Origin: Caulobacter vibrioides
Lineage (GTDB): Bacteria > Pseudomonadota > Alphaproteobacteria > Caulobacterales > Caulobacteraceae
DNA: 64,000 nt
Reading direction: 5' to 3'
NCBI RefSeq assembly: GCF_002858865.1
Contig: NZ_PJRR01000019.1
Location: 496,001 to 560,000, forward strand
Positions 57,942 through 64,000 of this stretch are shown here, in pieces. The first letter of the stretch is position 1. Every line of letters starts with the position of its first letter. Below the pieces are notes generated by a model. That model made no database searches. It had not been told where the DNA came from and saw only the letters and a list, made by a program, of their open reading frames with translations. A program made the position numbers and the translations under genes.

Positions 57942-60254
57942 ATGAAGAACCATCTGCTGCTGGGCGCCGCCGCGAGCGCGCTCCTGATCGTCGCCGCGCC
58001 GGCCTTCGCTGCGGACACGACCGCCGACGCCGCGCCGATCGCCACCAACGCCGCGCCGGCCGATAACTCGGTCGTCGACGCTGTCGTCATTATCGGGCAA
58101 GGCCAAAGCCGCCAGGTGCAGACGCTGTCCAACGAGGCGATCGGCCTGCAGGCCGCCGGCACCAGCGCGCTGAAGGCGATCGACATGCTGCCCGGCGTCA
58201 CCTTCCAATCGGCGGACGCCTTCGGCTCCTACGAGTGGTCGACCCGCATCTCGATCCGCGGCTTCAACCAGAACCAGCTGGGCTTCACCCTGGACGGCGT
58301 GCCGCTGGGCGACATGAGCTACGGCAACCACAACGGCCTGCACATCAGCCGCGCCATCGCCAGCGAGAACATCGGCCGCGTCGAACTGGCCCAAGGCGCC
58401 GGCGCCCTGGGCGTCGCCTCGACCTCGAACCTGGGCGGCACGCTGCAGTTCTTCTCGCGCGATCCGTCCGAAGCGATGGGCGGCGAGCTCAACGCCACCG
58501 CCGGCTCGGACAACATGCACCGCCTGTTCGGTCGCTTCGACACCGGCGCCATCAAGCAGCTCGGCGGCCTGCGCGGCTACGTTTCGGTCGCCGACCAGAA
58601 GAGCGACAAGTGGAAGGGCGGCGGCGAGCAGAAGCAGCGCCAGTACGACGCCAAGCTGGTGATGCCGCTGGGCGAGCGCGGCGACCTGACCGGCTTCTAT
58701 CACCGCTCCGAGCGTCGTGAGCAGGACTACCAGGACCTGTCGTTCGACATGATCAAGCGCCTGGGCCGCGACTGGGATAACACCCAGCCGAACTGGGGCC
58801 TCGCGGTCGCCGCTGCCCGCGCCTATCAAACGGGAACCGCCCTCCCCGCGCCGTTCGCTACCGTTGACGACGCCTATTACGCCGGCGCCGGCGTGCGTGA
58901 TGACGACCTGTACGGCGCCAAGCTGAACCTCGACATCACCGACCGCGTCACGCTGGACGCCACCGCCTACCAGCACAAGAACGAAGGCCAGGGCCTGTGG
59001 TACACGCCGTACCTGGCCAGCCCCGGTTTCGGCACGGCCGGCTCGACCGCCGCCCCGCTGTCGATCCGCACCACCGAGTATGACATCGATCGTGGTGGCC
59101 TGACCGCCGGCTTGACTGTCGACATCGGCGCCCACCGCCTGAGGGGCGGCTTCTGGCACGAAGTGAACAACTTCAACCAGGCCCGTCGCTTCTACGCCGA
59201 AACGGCCGCCGCGCCGTCGCGCAACCCGCTGGACTTCCAGGAAAACCCGTTCTTCACCCAGTGGCAGTACGCGTTCGAAACCAAGACCACGACCGGTCAC
59301 ATCGAGGACGAGTGGACGCTCAGCGACGCCCTTAAGGTCAACTTCGGCTTCAAGGCGATCAAGGTCGAGAACACCGTAAAGACCATCGTCGGCAACCCGC
59401 TGGCGGGCACCATCGAGAGCAAGGACAACTTCCTGCCGCAGGTCGGCTTTGTTTACAAAGCCACGCCGGACTTCGAAGTTTTCGGCGGCTACACCGAAAA
59501 CATGGGCGCCTACGTCTCGGCGGCCACCTCGGGTCCGTTCGCGTCGCAGAACCAGGCGCGCGTCGACTACATCACCCAGACGCTGGATCCGGAAAGCTCC
59601 AAGACCTTCGAACTGGGCGGCCGGTATCGCACCGAGCGCTTCCAGGGCGTCGCGGCGGTCTATCATGTGACCTTCGACAACCGTCTGCTCGCGGTGGCCC
59701 AGGGTTCGTCGATCCAGGGCAACGCTCCGGTGCTGTCGAACGTCGGTTCGGTCGAGACCAAGGGCGTCGAACTGGCCGGCACCTATCGCCTGTCTGACGC
59801 CTGGAGCCTGTACGGCGCCTACACCTATAACGACTCCCAGTACGAGAACGACGTCGTCGCCCAAGACGGCACGGTCCGCGCTCGCACCAAGGGCAAGACC
59901 GTGGTCAACACGCCCAAGAATATCTTCAAGGGCGAGATCGCGTTCGACCAAGCCGGCTTCTTCGCCAAGCTCGGCGTCGCCTACACCGGCGAGCGCTACT
60001 ACACCTACGAGAACATCGGCGGTCTGGCGCCGTCGACCACGGTTGCGGACCTGACCCTCGGCTACCGCTTCGAAGGCGAAGGCTGGGCCAAGGGCACGCA
60101 GATCCAGATCAACGTCACCAACCTGACCGACGAAGACTACATCTCGACGATCGGTTCGGGCGGCCTGGTCAACAGCGACCCGACCGGCACGGCCCAGACC
60201 GTCCTGACCGCCCCGCCGCGTCAGGTCTACCTGTCGATCAAGAAGTCCTTCTAA
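57942..60254 (+). CDS. TonB-dependent outer-membrane receptor
   Basis: Protein of 770 aa. Signal peptide to about residue 23, a TonB-box-like VDAVVIIGQGQ near 47-56, plug domain (about 60-170: NEAIGLQAAGTSALKAIDMLPGV, SIRGFNQNQLGFTLDGVPLGD), and a 22-strand barrel that ends in Phe (YLSIKKSF). It brings a scarce nutrient across the outer membrane using TonB energy. Ligand unknown; no transporter or Fur-like box is adjacent. It is divergent from ettA and followed by a strong terminator. Confidence 0.93.
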   Translation: MKNHLLLGAAASALLIVAAPAFAADTTADAAPIATNAAPADNSVVDAVVIIGQGQSRQVQTLSNEAIGLQAAGTSALKAIDMLPGVTFQSADAFGSYEWSTRISIRGFNQNQLGFTLDGVPLGDMSYGNHNGLHISRAIASENIGRVELAQGAGALGVASTSNLGGTLQFFSRDPSEAMGGELNATAGSDNMHRLFGRFDTGAIKQLGGLRGYVSVADQKSDKWKGGGEQKQRQYDAKLVMPLGERGDLTGFYHRSERREQDYQDLSFDMIKRLGRDWDNTQPNWGLAVAAARAYQTGTALPAPFATVDDAYYAGAGVRDDDLYGAKLNLDITDRVTLDATAYQHKNEGQGLWYTPYLASPGFGTAGSTAAPLSIRTTEYDIDRGGLTAGLTVDIGAHRLRGGFWHEVNNFNQARRFYAETAAAPSRNPLDFQENPFFTQWQYAFETKTTTGHIEDEWTLSDALKVNFGFKAIKVENTVKTIVGNPLAGTIESKDNFLPQVGFVYKATPDFEVFGGYTENMGAYVSAATSGPFASQNQARVDYITQTLDPESSKTFELGGRYRTERFQGVAAVYHVTFDNRLLAVAQGSSIQGNAPVLSNVGSVETKGVELAGTYRLSDAWSLYGAYTYNDSQYENDVVAQDGTVRARTKGKTVVNTPKNIFKGEIAFDQAGFFAKLGVAYTGERYYTYENIGGLAPSTTVADLTLGYRFEGEGWAKGTQIQINVTNLTDEDYISTIGSGGLVNSDPTGTAQTVLTAPPRQVYLSIKKSF

Positions 60255-60280
60255 ACCCTTCTATCACCCCTCGAACTTCG

Positions 60281-60314
60281 GGCCGGACGCGCGTCGTCCG
60301 GCCCTTTCTTTTTG
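60281..60314 (+). terminator. Intrinsic terminator of the TonB receptor gene
   Basis: Perfect 9-bp stem GGGCCGGAC/GTCCGGCCC (60281-60289 with 60297-60305), followed by TTTCTTTTTG. Confidence 0.93.
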
Positions 60315-60412
60315 CGTCGAACGAGCCGCTCCAAGCTTGTCCGGACACGATATCCGGCTGTCCCGACACGGTCTTGCTGGCGAAAGACAAGTTGCCTGGG
60401 CTGACTGGCGCC

Positions 60413-61180
60413 ATGACCCAGACATCCTCCCCCGCCGTCCCCGCGCCGAACACGCTGCGCCAGGAGTTCCTCGAAACGCTTCGGATCGCCGGAGCGGGGC
60501 TCGCCATCGCGATGACCTTGCGCATCGTGATTTTTCAGCCCTTCACCATCCCATCGTCCTCGATGGAGCCGGGACTGGTGATCGGCGACTACATCATCGT
60601 TTCAAAGTTCGCCTATGGCTGGAGCCGGGCGTCCCTGCCCTTCAATCCTCCGCTGCCCGACGGTCGCCTGCTGGGCAAGGGCGCCGAACGCGGCGACGTT
60701 GTGGTGTTCCGTCTCCCGCGTGATCCGAGCCAGACCTGGATCAAGCGGGTGATCGGCCTTCCGGGCGACAGAGTCCGCTTGGCGGGCGGCCAGGTGTACG
60801 TCAACGAAGTGCCGATACAGCAGACGCCGCTGGGTCTGACCCAGGATCACGACGCGCCCGACCGTACGGTCCTACAAGTGCGCGAGCGGCAGGCCGATGG
60901 GCGCGGCTACGTCACCTACGACGGCGGCGCGGATCAGCCGGGCGACGACACCGAGACCTATGTCGTGCCGGCCGGCCAGTACTTCATGATGGGCGACAAT
61001 CGCGATAACTCGCTCGATAGCCGCTGGCCCGGTGAGGTCGGCGTCGGCTTCCTGCCGGCCGACCACATCATCGGCGAGGCCAGCTTCGTGCTCGCCTCCT
61101 GGAAGCCGGGTGCGGCGCTCTACAAGCCCTGGACCTGGCTGAACTTTCAGTGGGACCGCTTCGCGCGCCCGATCCGCTAG
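60413..61180 (+). CDS. lepB: Signal peptidase I
   Basis: Protein of 255 aa. One N-terminal membrane helix (about 24-44), catalytic Ser50 in PSSSMEPGL, general base Lys111 in WIKRVIGLPGD, and MGDNRDNSLDSRWPG, the box E of SPase I. It cleaves signal peptides at the outer face of the inner membrane. ATG 60413 fits the family, though it lacks a clear Shine-Dalgarno; TTG 60374 would add 13 residues. The usual neighbours rnc and acpS are not here, so this may be a second copy. Confidence 0.92.
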   Translation: MTQTSSPAVPAPNTLRQEFLETLRIAGAGLAIAMTLRIVIFQPFTIPSSSMEPGLVIGDYIIVSKFAYGWSRASLPFNPPLPDGRLLGKGAERGDVVVFRLPRDPSQTWIKRVIGLPGDRVRLAGGQVYVNEVPIQQTPLGLTQDHDAPDRTVLQVRERQADGRGYVTYDGGADQPGDDTETYVVPAGQYFMMGDNRDNSLDSRWPGEVGVGFLPADHIIGEASFVLASWKPGAALYKPWTWLNFQWDRFARPIR

Positions 61181-61185
61181 AGCGC

Positions 61186-61521
61186 CTAGCGGGCGCGGAA
61201 CTCTTCAATGCTGAGGACGCCGTCGTGATTGACGTCCAGACGCTCGAAGGTCGCGTCCGAGGTCGCGGTGCGAGCGAGCGACGGCGCTGCGACGGCGCCG
61301 ACAGCCAGACCCGCGACCGCCGCAGCCAGCGCATGCCAGGCCAGGCTCCGACGGCGCGGCGATGGTTTCGGCGTCACCAGATCTTGCTCGATGAAGCCGC
61401 GAAGCGCTTGGCTTGCCGTGCGGCGAGTGGCCTGGCAGCGGGCCATGAACGCGGCCTTGGTCTCCGGCGGCAGGCGGATTTCCAGGGTCTCGGTCTTCTT
61501 GGACGGCTTGCCAATGGTCAC
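61186..61521 (-). CDS. Ribbon-helix-helix-like membrane protein with a C-terminal EF-hand
   Basis: Protein of 111 aa. Residues 10-47 (ETLEIRLPPETKAAFMARCQ, then ATRRTASQALRGFIEQDL) look like a ribbon-helix-helix DNA-binding fold. A membrane helix spans about 62-82 (AWHALAAAVAGLAVGAVAAP). Residues 96-107 are a canonical 12-residue EF-hand loop: Asp96, Asn98, Asp100, Ser104, Glu107. The order suggests a cytoplasmic DNA- or partner-binding head and a periplasmic calcium-binding tail. GTG 61521 has GGAG eight bases upstream. No known gene matches this architecture to my knowledge. Confidence 0.75.
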   Translation of the reverse strand: MTIGKPSKKTETLEIRLPPETKAAFMARCQATRRTASQALRGFIEQDLVTPKPSPRRRSLAWHALAAAVAGLAVGAVAAPSLARTATSDATFERLDVNHDGVLSIEEFRAR

Positions 61522-61573
61522 GGCGGGTCTCCGAACTTTCAGGCGCAGTCTAAGCCCCAGATCGCCGATCGCG

Positions 61574-61605
61574 CAAAAAGAAAGCCCGGCCATAAAGACC
61601 GGGCT
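61574..61605 (-). terminator. Orphan minus-strand terminator upstream of the EF-hand gene
   Basis: AGCCCGG (61583-61589) pairs with CCGGGCT (61599-61605); on the minus strand TTTCTTTTTG follows. It lies 53 bp before the GTG start of the EF-hand protein, and no minus-strand gene ends above it. It could be an attenuator or the end of a small RNA. Confidence 0.75.
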
Positions 61606-61666
61606 ACAAAGTCATAGGGAGGAAACGCCCAGGAAGGGCAGAGGCGCTCGGCGCCTCACCCGCGAT

Positions 61667-61680
61667 TGATAGCGCTAACA
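61667..61680. promoter_or_regulatory. LacI-type operator candidate 1
   Basis: TGATAGCGCTAACA, a near-perfect palindrome with the central CG typical of LacI-family sites (6 of 7 base pairs). It lies about 160 bp before the SGNH hydrolase start. Confidence 0.45.
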
Positions 61681-61791
61681 CGGGGCCAGTTGCAAGCGAT
61701 TCCTAGTGGCCGCGACGAGCGGTCGCAGCACCACCCCAGCAGCAAACCCTTCCGATCGCCGCTTTACGCCTCTTGGCGAACGACCTAGAAA

Positions 61792-61805
61792 TGTTACCGC
61801 TAACG
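61792..61805. promoter_or_regulatory. LacI-type operator candidate 2
   Basis: TGTTACCGCTAACG, imperfect palindrome (5 of 7) of the same family as candidate 1, 125 bp downstream of it and 32 bp before the SGNH hydrolase start. Between the two sites no gene is seen. Confidence 0.4.
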
Positions 61806-61837
61806 CAAGAATAAGCGACGGGCGGGAGAAAACGCAC

Positions 61838-63061
61838 ATGAGAAGGTTCGCGCGGTCCGCATGGGCCGCCGCCAGCTTGGCCCTGCTTCTGGCCCTGCCC
61901 GTTCAGGCGCAAAGCCAGCGCTGGGTCGGCGCCTGGGCCAGCGCTCAACTCGCGCCCAACGCCCAGAACAGCCTCGCGCCGGAGGACTATTCGAACGCCA
62001 CCCTGCGACAGGTGGTCCGGCTGTCGATCGGCGGCGACAGGCTGCGGGTCAAGCTCTCCAACCTGTTTGGAACCCAGCCGCTGACCATCACCGCCGCCCA
62101 TATCGCGGTCTCGGCGGCTCCGGATACAGCCCGCATCGATCCGGCTACCGACCGGGCGCTGACCTTCGCCGGCGCGACACGCGTGACCCTCCCCGCCGGC
62201 GGCGAGCTCTGGTCGGACCCGGTCAAGCTGAAGGTCGAGCCCCTCGCCCATCTGGCCATCAGCCTGCACTATCCCTCAGCGCCCAGCGTCCAGACCGGGC
62301 ACCCTGGCTCGCGCGCGACGTCCTACATTCTGACCGGCGACCACACCGCCGCCGCCGATCTGCCCGGCGCCAAGACCGCCGATCGCTGGTTCCAGATCGC
62401 CAGTATCGACGTCCAGTCGGAGAAGGCCTCGGCCATTGTCGCGTTCGGTGACAGCATCACCGACGGCTACGGCGTCCAGCCCAACACCAATCTGCGCTGG
62501 ACCGATGGCCTGATCGAACGGCTGAAGGGCAAGAACATCGCCGTCCTGAACCTTGGGATCGGCGGCAACCGCGTGCTGGCCGACGGTCTGGGCCCCAGCG
62601 GCGTGTCCCGCTTCGATCGTGATGTGCTCTCCCAGTCGGGCGTCAGCCACCTGATCATCCTGGAAGGCGTCAACGACCTCGGCGCCCTCAACCGCGAAAC
62701 GGCGCAAGACGCGCCGACCAACGCCCGCATGGCCCAGGACCTGATCGGCGCCTTCGCCGGCATGGTCGCCAAGGCGCGCGCCAGGGGGATCAAGGCCATC
62801 GGCGCGACGATCCTCCCGTATTCCGGCTCGGCCTACTACCATCCGCCCGCCGAGGCCGAAGCCGCGCGGCAGGCGGTCAACGCCTGGATCCGCGCACCTG
62901 GCAATTTCGACGCCGTGATCGACTGGGACGCGGCCCTGCGAGACCCGGTGCGCCCGACCCACCTGCTACCGGCCTACGACAATGACGGCCTGCATCCCAA
63001 CATGGCGGGCTACAAGGCGATGGCCAACGCCATTCCGCTAAGCCTGTTCGAGAGCCGCTAG
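61838..63061 (+). CDS. Secreted SGNH/GDSL hydrolase
   Basis: Protein of 407 aa with a signal peptide ending near VQAQS (about 25). An N-terminal beta domain (about 26-195) precedes the SGNH domain: block I GDSITDGYG with Ser206, block II LGIGGNRV, block III EGVNDLG, block V DNDGLHPN with catalytic Asp/His. It is an esterase or acyl hydrolase that probably acts on decorated glycans. Its stop is 3 bp from the next start, so it forms a unit with the NodB deacetylase. GGGAG precedes ATG 61838. Confidence 0.92.
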   Translation: MRRFARSAWAAASLALLLALPVQAQSQRWVGAWASAQLAPNAQNSLAPEDYSNATLRQVVRLSIGGDRLRVKLSNLFGTQPLTITAAHIAVSAAPDTARIDPATDRALTFAGATRVTLPAGGELWSDPVKLKVEPLAHLAISLHYPSAPSVQTGHPGSRATSYILTGDHTAAADLPGAKTADRWFQIASIDVQSEKASAIVAFGDSITDGYGVQPNTNLRWTDGLIERLKGKNIAVLNLGIGGNRVLADGLGPSGVSRFDRDVLSQSGVSHLIILEGVNDLGALNRETAQDAPTNARMAQDLIGAFAGMVAKARARGIKAIGATILPYSGSAYYHPPAEAEAARQAVNAWIRAPGNFDAVIDWDAALRDPVRPTHLLPAYDNDGLHPNMAGYKAMANAIPLSLFESR

Positions 63062-63064
63062 TCC

Positions 63065-63970
63065 ATGCGCATCCTGTTCTCTGCTGTCCTCGCCCTGGCG
63101 CTGTCGGGCGCCGCCTATGCGGCTGACAAACCCGTCATCGCTGTCACTTGGGACGACCTGCCCGCCCACAGCGCCCTGCCGCCCGGCGTCACCCGTGTTC
63201 AGGTGGCCGCCGACCTGTTGAAGGCGTCCGCCGAAGCTGGAGCGCCCGCCTTCGGCTTCATCAACGCGGTGCAGAACGAGCGCGAACCCGACTCGGCGCC
63301 GGTGCTGACGATGTGGCGCGACGCCGGTCAGCCGCTAGGCAACCACACCTGGTCGCACCAGAACCTGGCCAGCCTGACGCCTGAGCAGTTCATCGCCGAA
63401 ATCGAGCGCAACGAGCCCGCGCTGAAGGCGCTGATGGGTCCGGAAGACTGGCGCTGGCTGCGCTATCCGTTCCTGTCCGAGGGCGATACGGCGCAGAAGC
63501 GGCTTGCGGTTCGCGCGTGGCTGGCGGCCAACCACTACAAGATCGCCAGCGTCACGATGGGCTTTGGCGACTACGCCTATAACGAGCCCTACGCCCGCTG
63601 CATGGCCAAGGGGGACCAGGCCGCGATCGCCGAGCTGGAACGACGCTTCCTGGCGGGAGCCGCCGCAGACGCTGATCGCGCGCGGGCGATGAGCCACGCC
63701 TTGTTTGGCAAGGACATCCCCTACGTGCTGTTGATGCACGGCGGGGCCTTCGACGCGCGCATGGCCCCTCGCCTGTTCAAGCTCTATCAGGACAAGGGCT
63801 TTGGCTTCACCACCCTGGCGGAAGCTCAGAAGCACCCCTTCTACAAGACCGACATCGAGCCTGGCCTGCCGCCGCAGCCGACCACCTTGGACGGCGCCTT
63901 GCGGGCCAAGGGTTTGCCCGTTCCGCCCAACCCGGTGGACCTGGCGCCGCTGGAGACCCTCTGTCGCTGA
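63065..63970 (+). CDS. Exported polysaccharide deacetylase (NodB/CE4)
   Basis: Protein of 301 aa with signal peptide (to about AAYAA, residue 20). The metal triad is present: Asp30-Asp31 in TWDDLPAH, His94 and His98 in GNHTWSH; RYPFLSEGD and LMHGGAFDARM are the later CE4 motifs. It removes acetyl or N-acetyl groups from polysaccharides in the periplasm. It pairs with the SGNH hydrolase upstream, which suggests joint glycan de-acylation (inference). Confidence 0.9.
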   Translation: MRILFSAVLALALSGAAYAADKPVIAVTWDDLPAHSALPPGVTRVQVAADLLKASAEAGAPAFGFINAVQNEREPDSAPVLTMWRDAGQPLGNHTWSHQNLASLTPEQFIAEIERNEPALKALMGPEDWRWLRYPFLSEGDTAQKRLAVRAWLAANHYKIASVTMGFGDYAYNEPYARCMAKGDQAAIAELERRFLAGAAADADRARAMSHALFGKDIPYVLLMHGGAFDARMAPRLFKLYQDKGFGFTTLAEAQKHPFYKTDIEPGLPPQPTTLDGALRAKGLPVPPNPVDLAPLETLCR

Positions 63971-64000
63971 GTGCGTTGCAAGTCGGAAACAACTTCACTG

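Overview
The window reads as chromosomal DNA of a Caulobacter, very close to C. vibrioides/crescentus. Direct evidence is a circularly permuted two-piece tmRNA whose reading frame encodes the Caulobacter tag (AANDNFAEEFAVAA with the first Ala from charging), an SspB-alpha adaptor next to it, a CAU-1-like subclass B3 metallo-beta-lactamase, high GC, a sigma-73-like promoter pattern (TTGnCn/GCTAnAwC) and many GTG/TTG starts with good Shine-Dalgarno sequences. No phage, plasmid, IS element or CRISPR array was found. It is mostly core-type chromosome with small accessory patches.

Layout. 1-4.2 kb: end-truncated NupC nucleoside transporter and a three-gene DevCAB-like exporter (permease, ATPase, membrane fusion protein). 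4.2-6.6 kb: accessory patch with a lone PLP decarboxylase between two foldback repeats and an 848-bp gene-free stretch. 6.6-9.1 kb: MFE-2-like SDR and a FadL porin. 9.1-13.2 kb: mrp/HAD/serB on the minus strand, head-to-head and overlapping with miaA/pncC. 13.2-18.4 kb: ilv leader peptide and attenuator, ilvB, ilvH, tmRNA, a 75-bp tandem repeat, sspB, a thioesterase and a C13-type peptidase. 18.4-29.4 kb: serine hydrolase, RusA, DUF1697, fumC, GNAT, YccF, polyprenyl diphosphate synthase, an RNA or protein methyltransferase, cytochrome c, nucleoside deoxyribosyltransferase, CAP protein, YceI. 29.4-36 kb: ilvC with promoter and terminator, an RcnB-like Gly/Asp/Arg-repeat protein, DUF924, a CsgG-like protein, thyA, MDR reductase, folA. 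36-45.3 kb: DUF3667, SMP-30, ene-reductase, acyl-CoA dehydrogenase plus ABM monooxygenase, a TerB/J-domain protein, an exported hypothetical and a GH1 lipoprotein. 45.3-52.2 kb: methionine operon (ArsR-methyltransferase regulator, metF, metallo-beta-lactamase, metH split in two). 52.2-64 kb: VOC, LysR/SnoaL, HxlR/CMD, hydroxyacid dehydrogenase, ettA, TonB-dependent receptor, signal peptidase I, a ribbon-helix-helix/EF-hand membrane protein, SGNH hydrolase and a NodB deacetylase.

How the genes work together. ilvB, ilvH and ilvC make branched-chain amino acids; the first operon has a leader peptide with Ile-Val-Leu codons and a terminator. tmRNA tags stalled products and SspB delivers those tagged proteins to ClpXP. 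thyA, folA, metF and metH form the folate/one-carbon set, and a perfect 24-bp palindrome directly before the ArsR-methyltransferase gene is the likely operator of the met operon.

The points most worth a second look are: the beta-lactamase translationally coupled inside the met operon; the foldback element lying exactly in the break of metH; the tmRNA-sspB linkage with a 75-bp tandem repeat at the tmRNA 3' end; the serB/miaA divergent overlap; and a predicted inner-membrane protein joining a DNA-binding-type fold to a calcium-type EF-hand.
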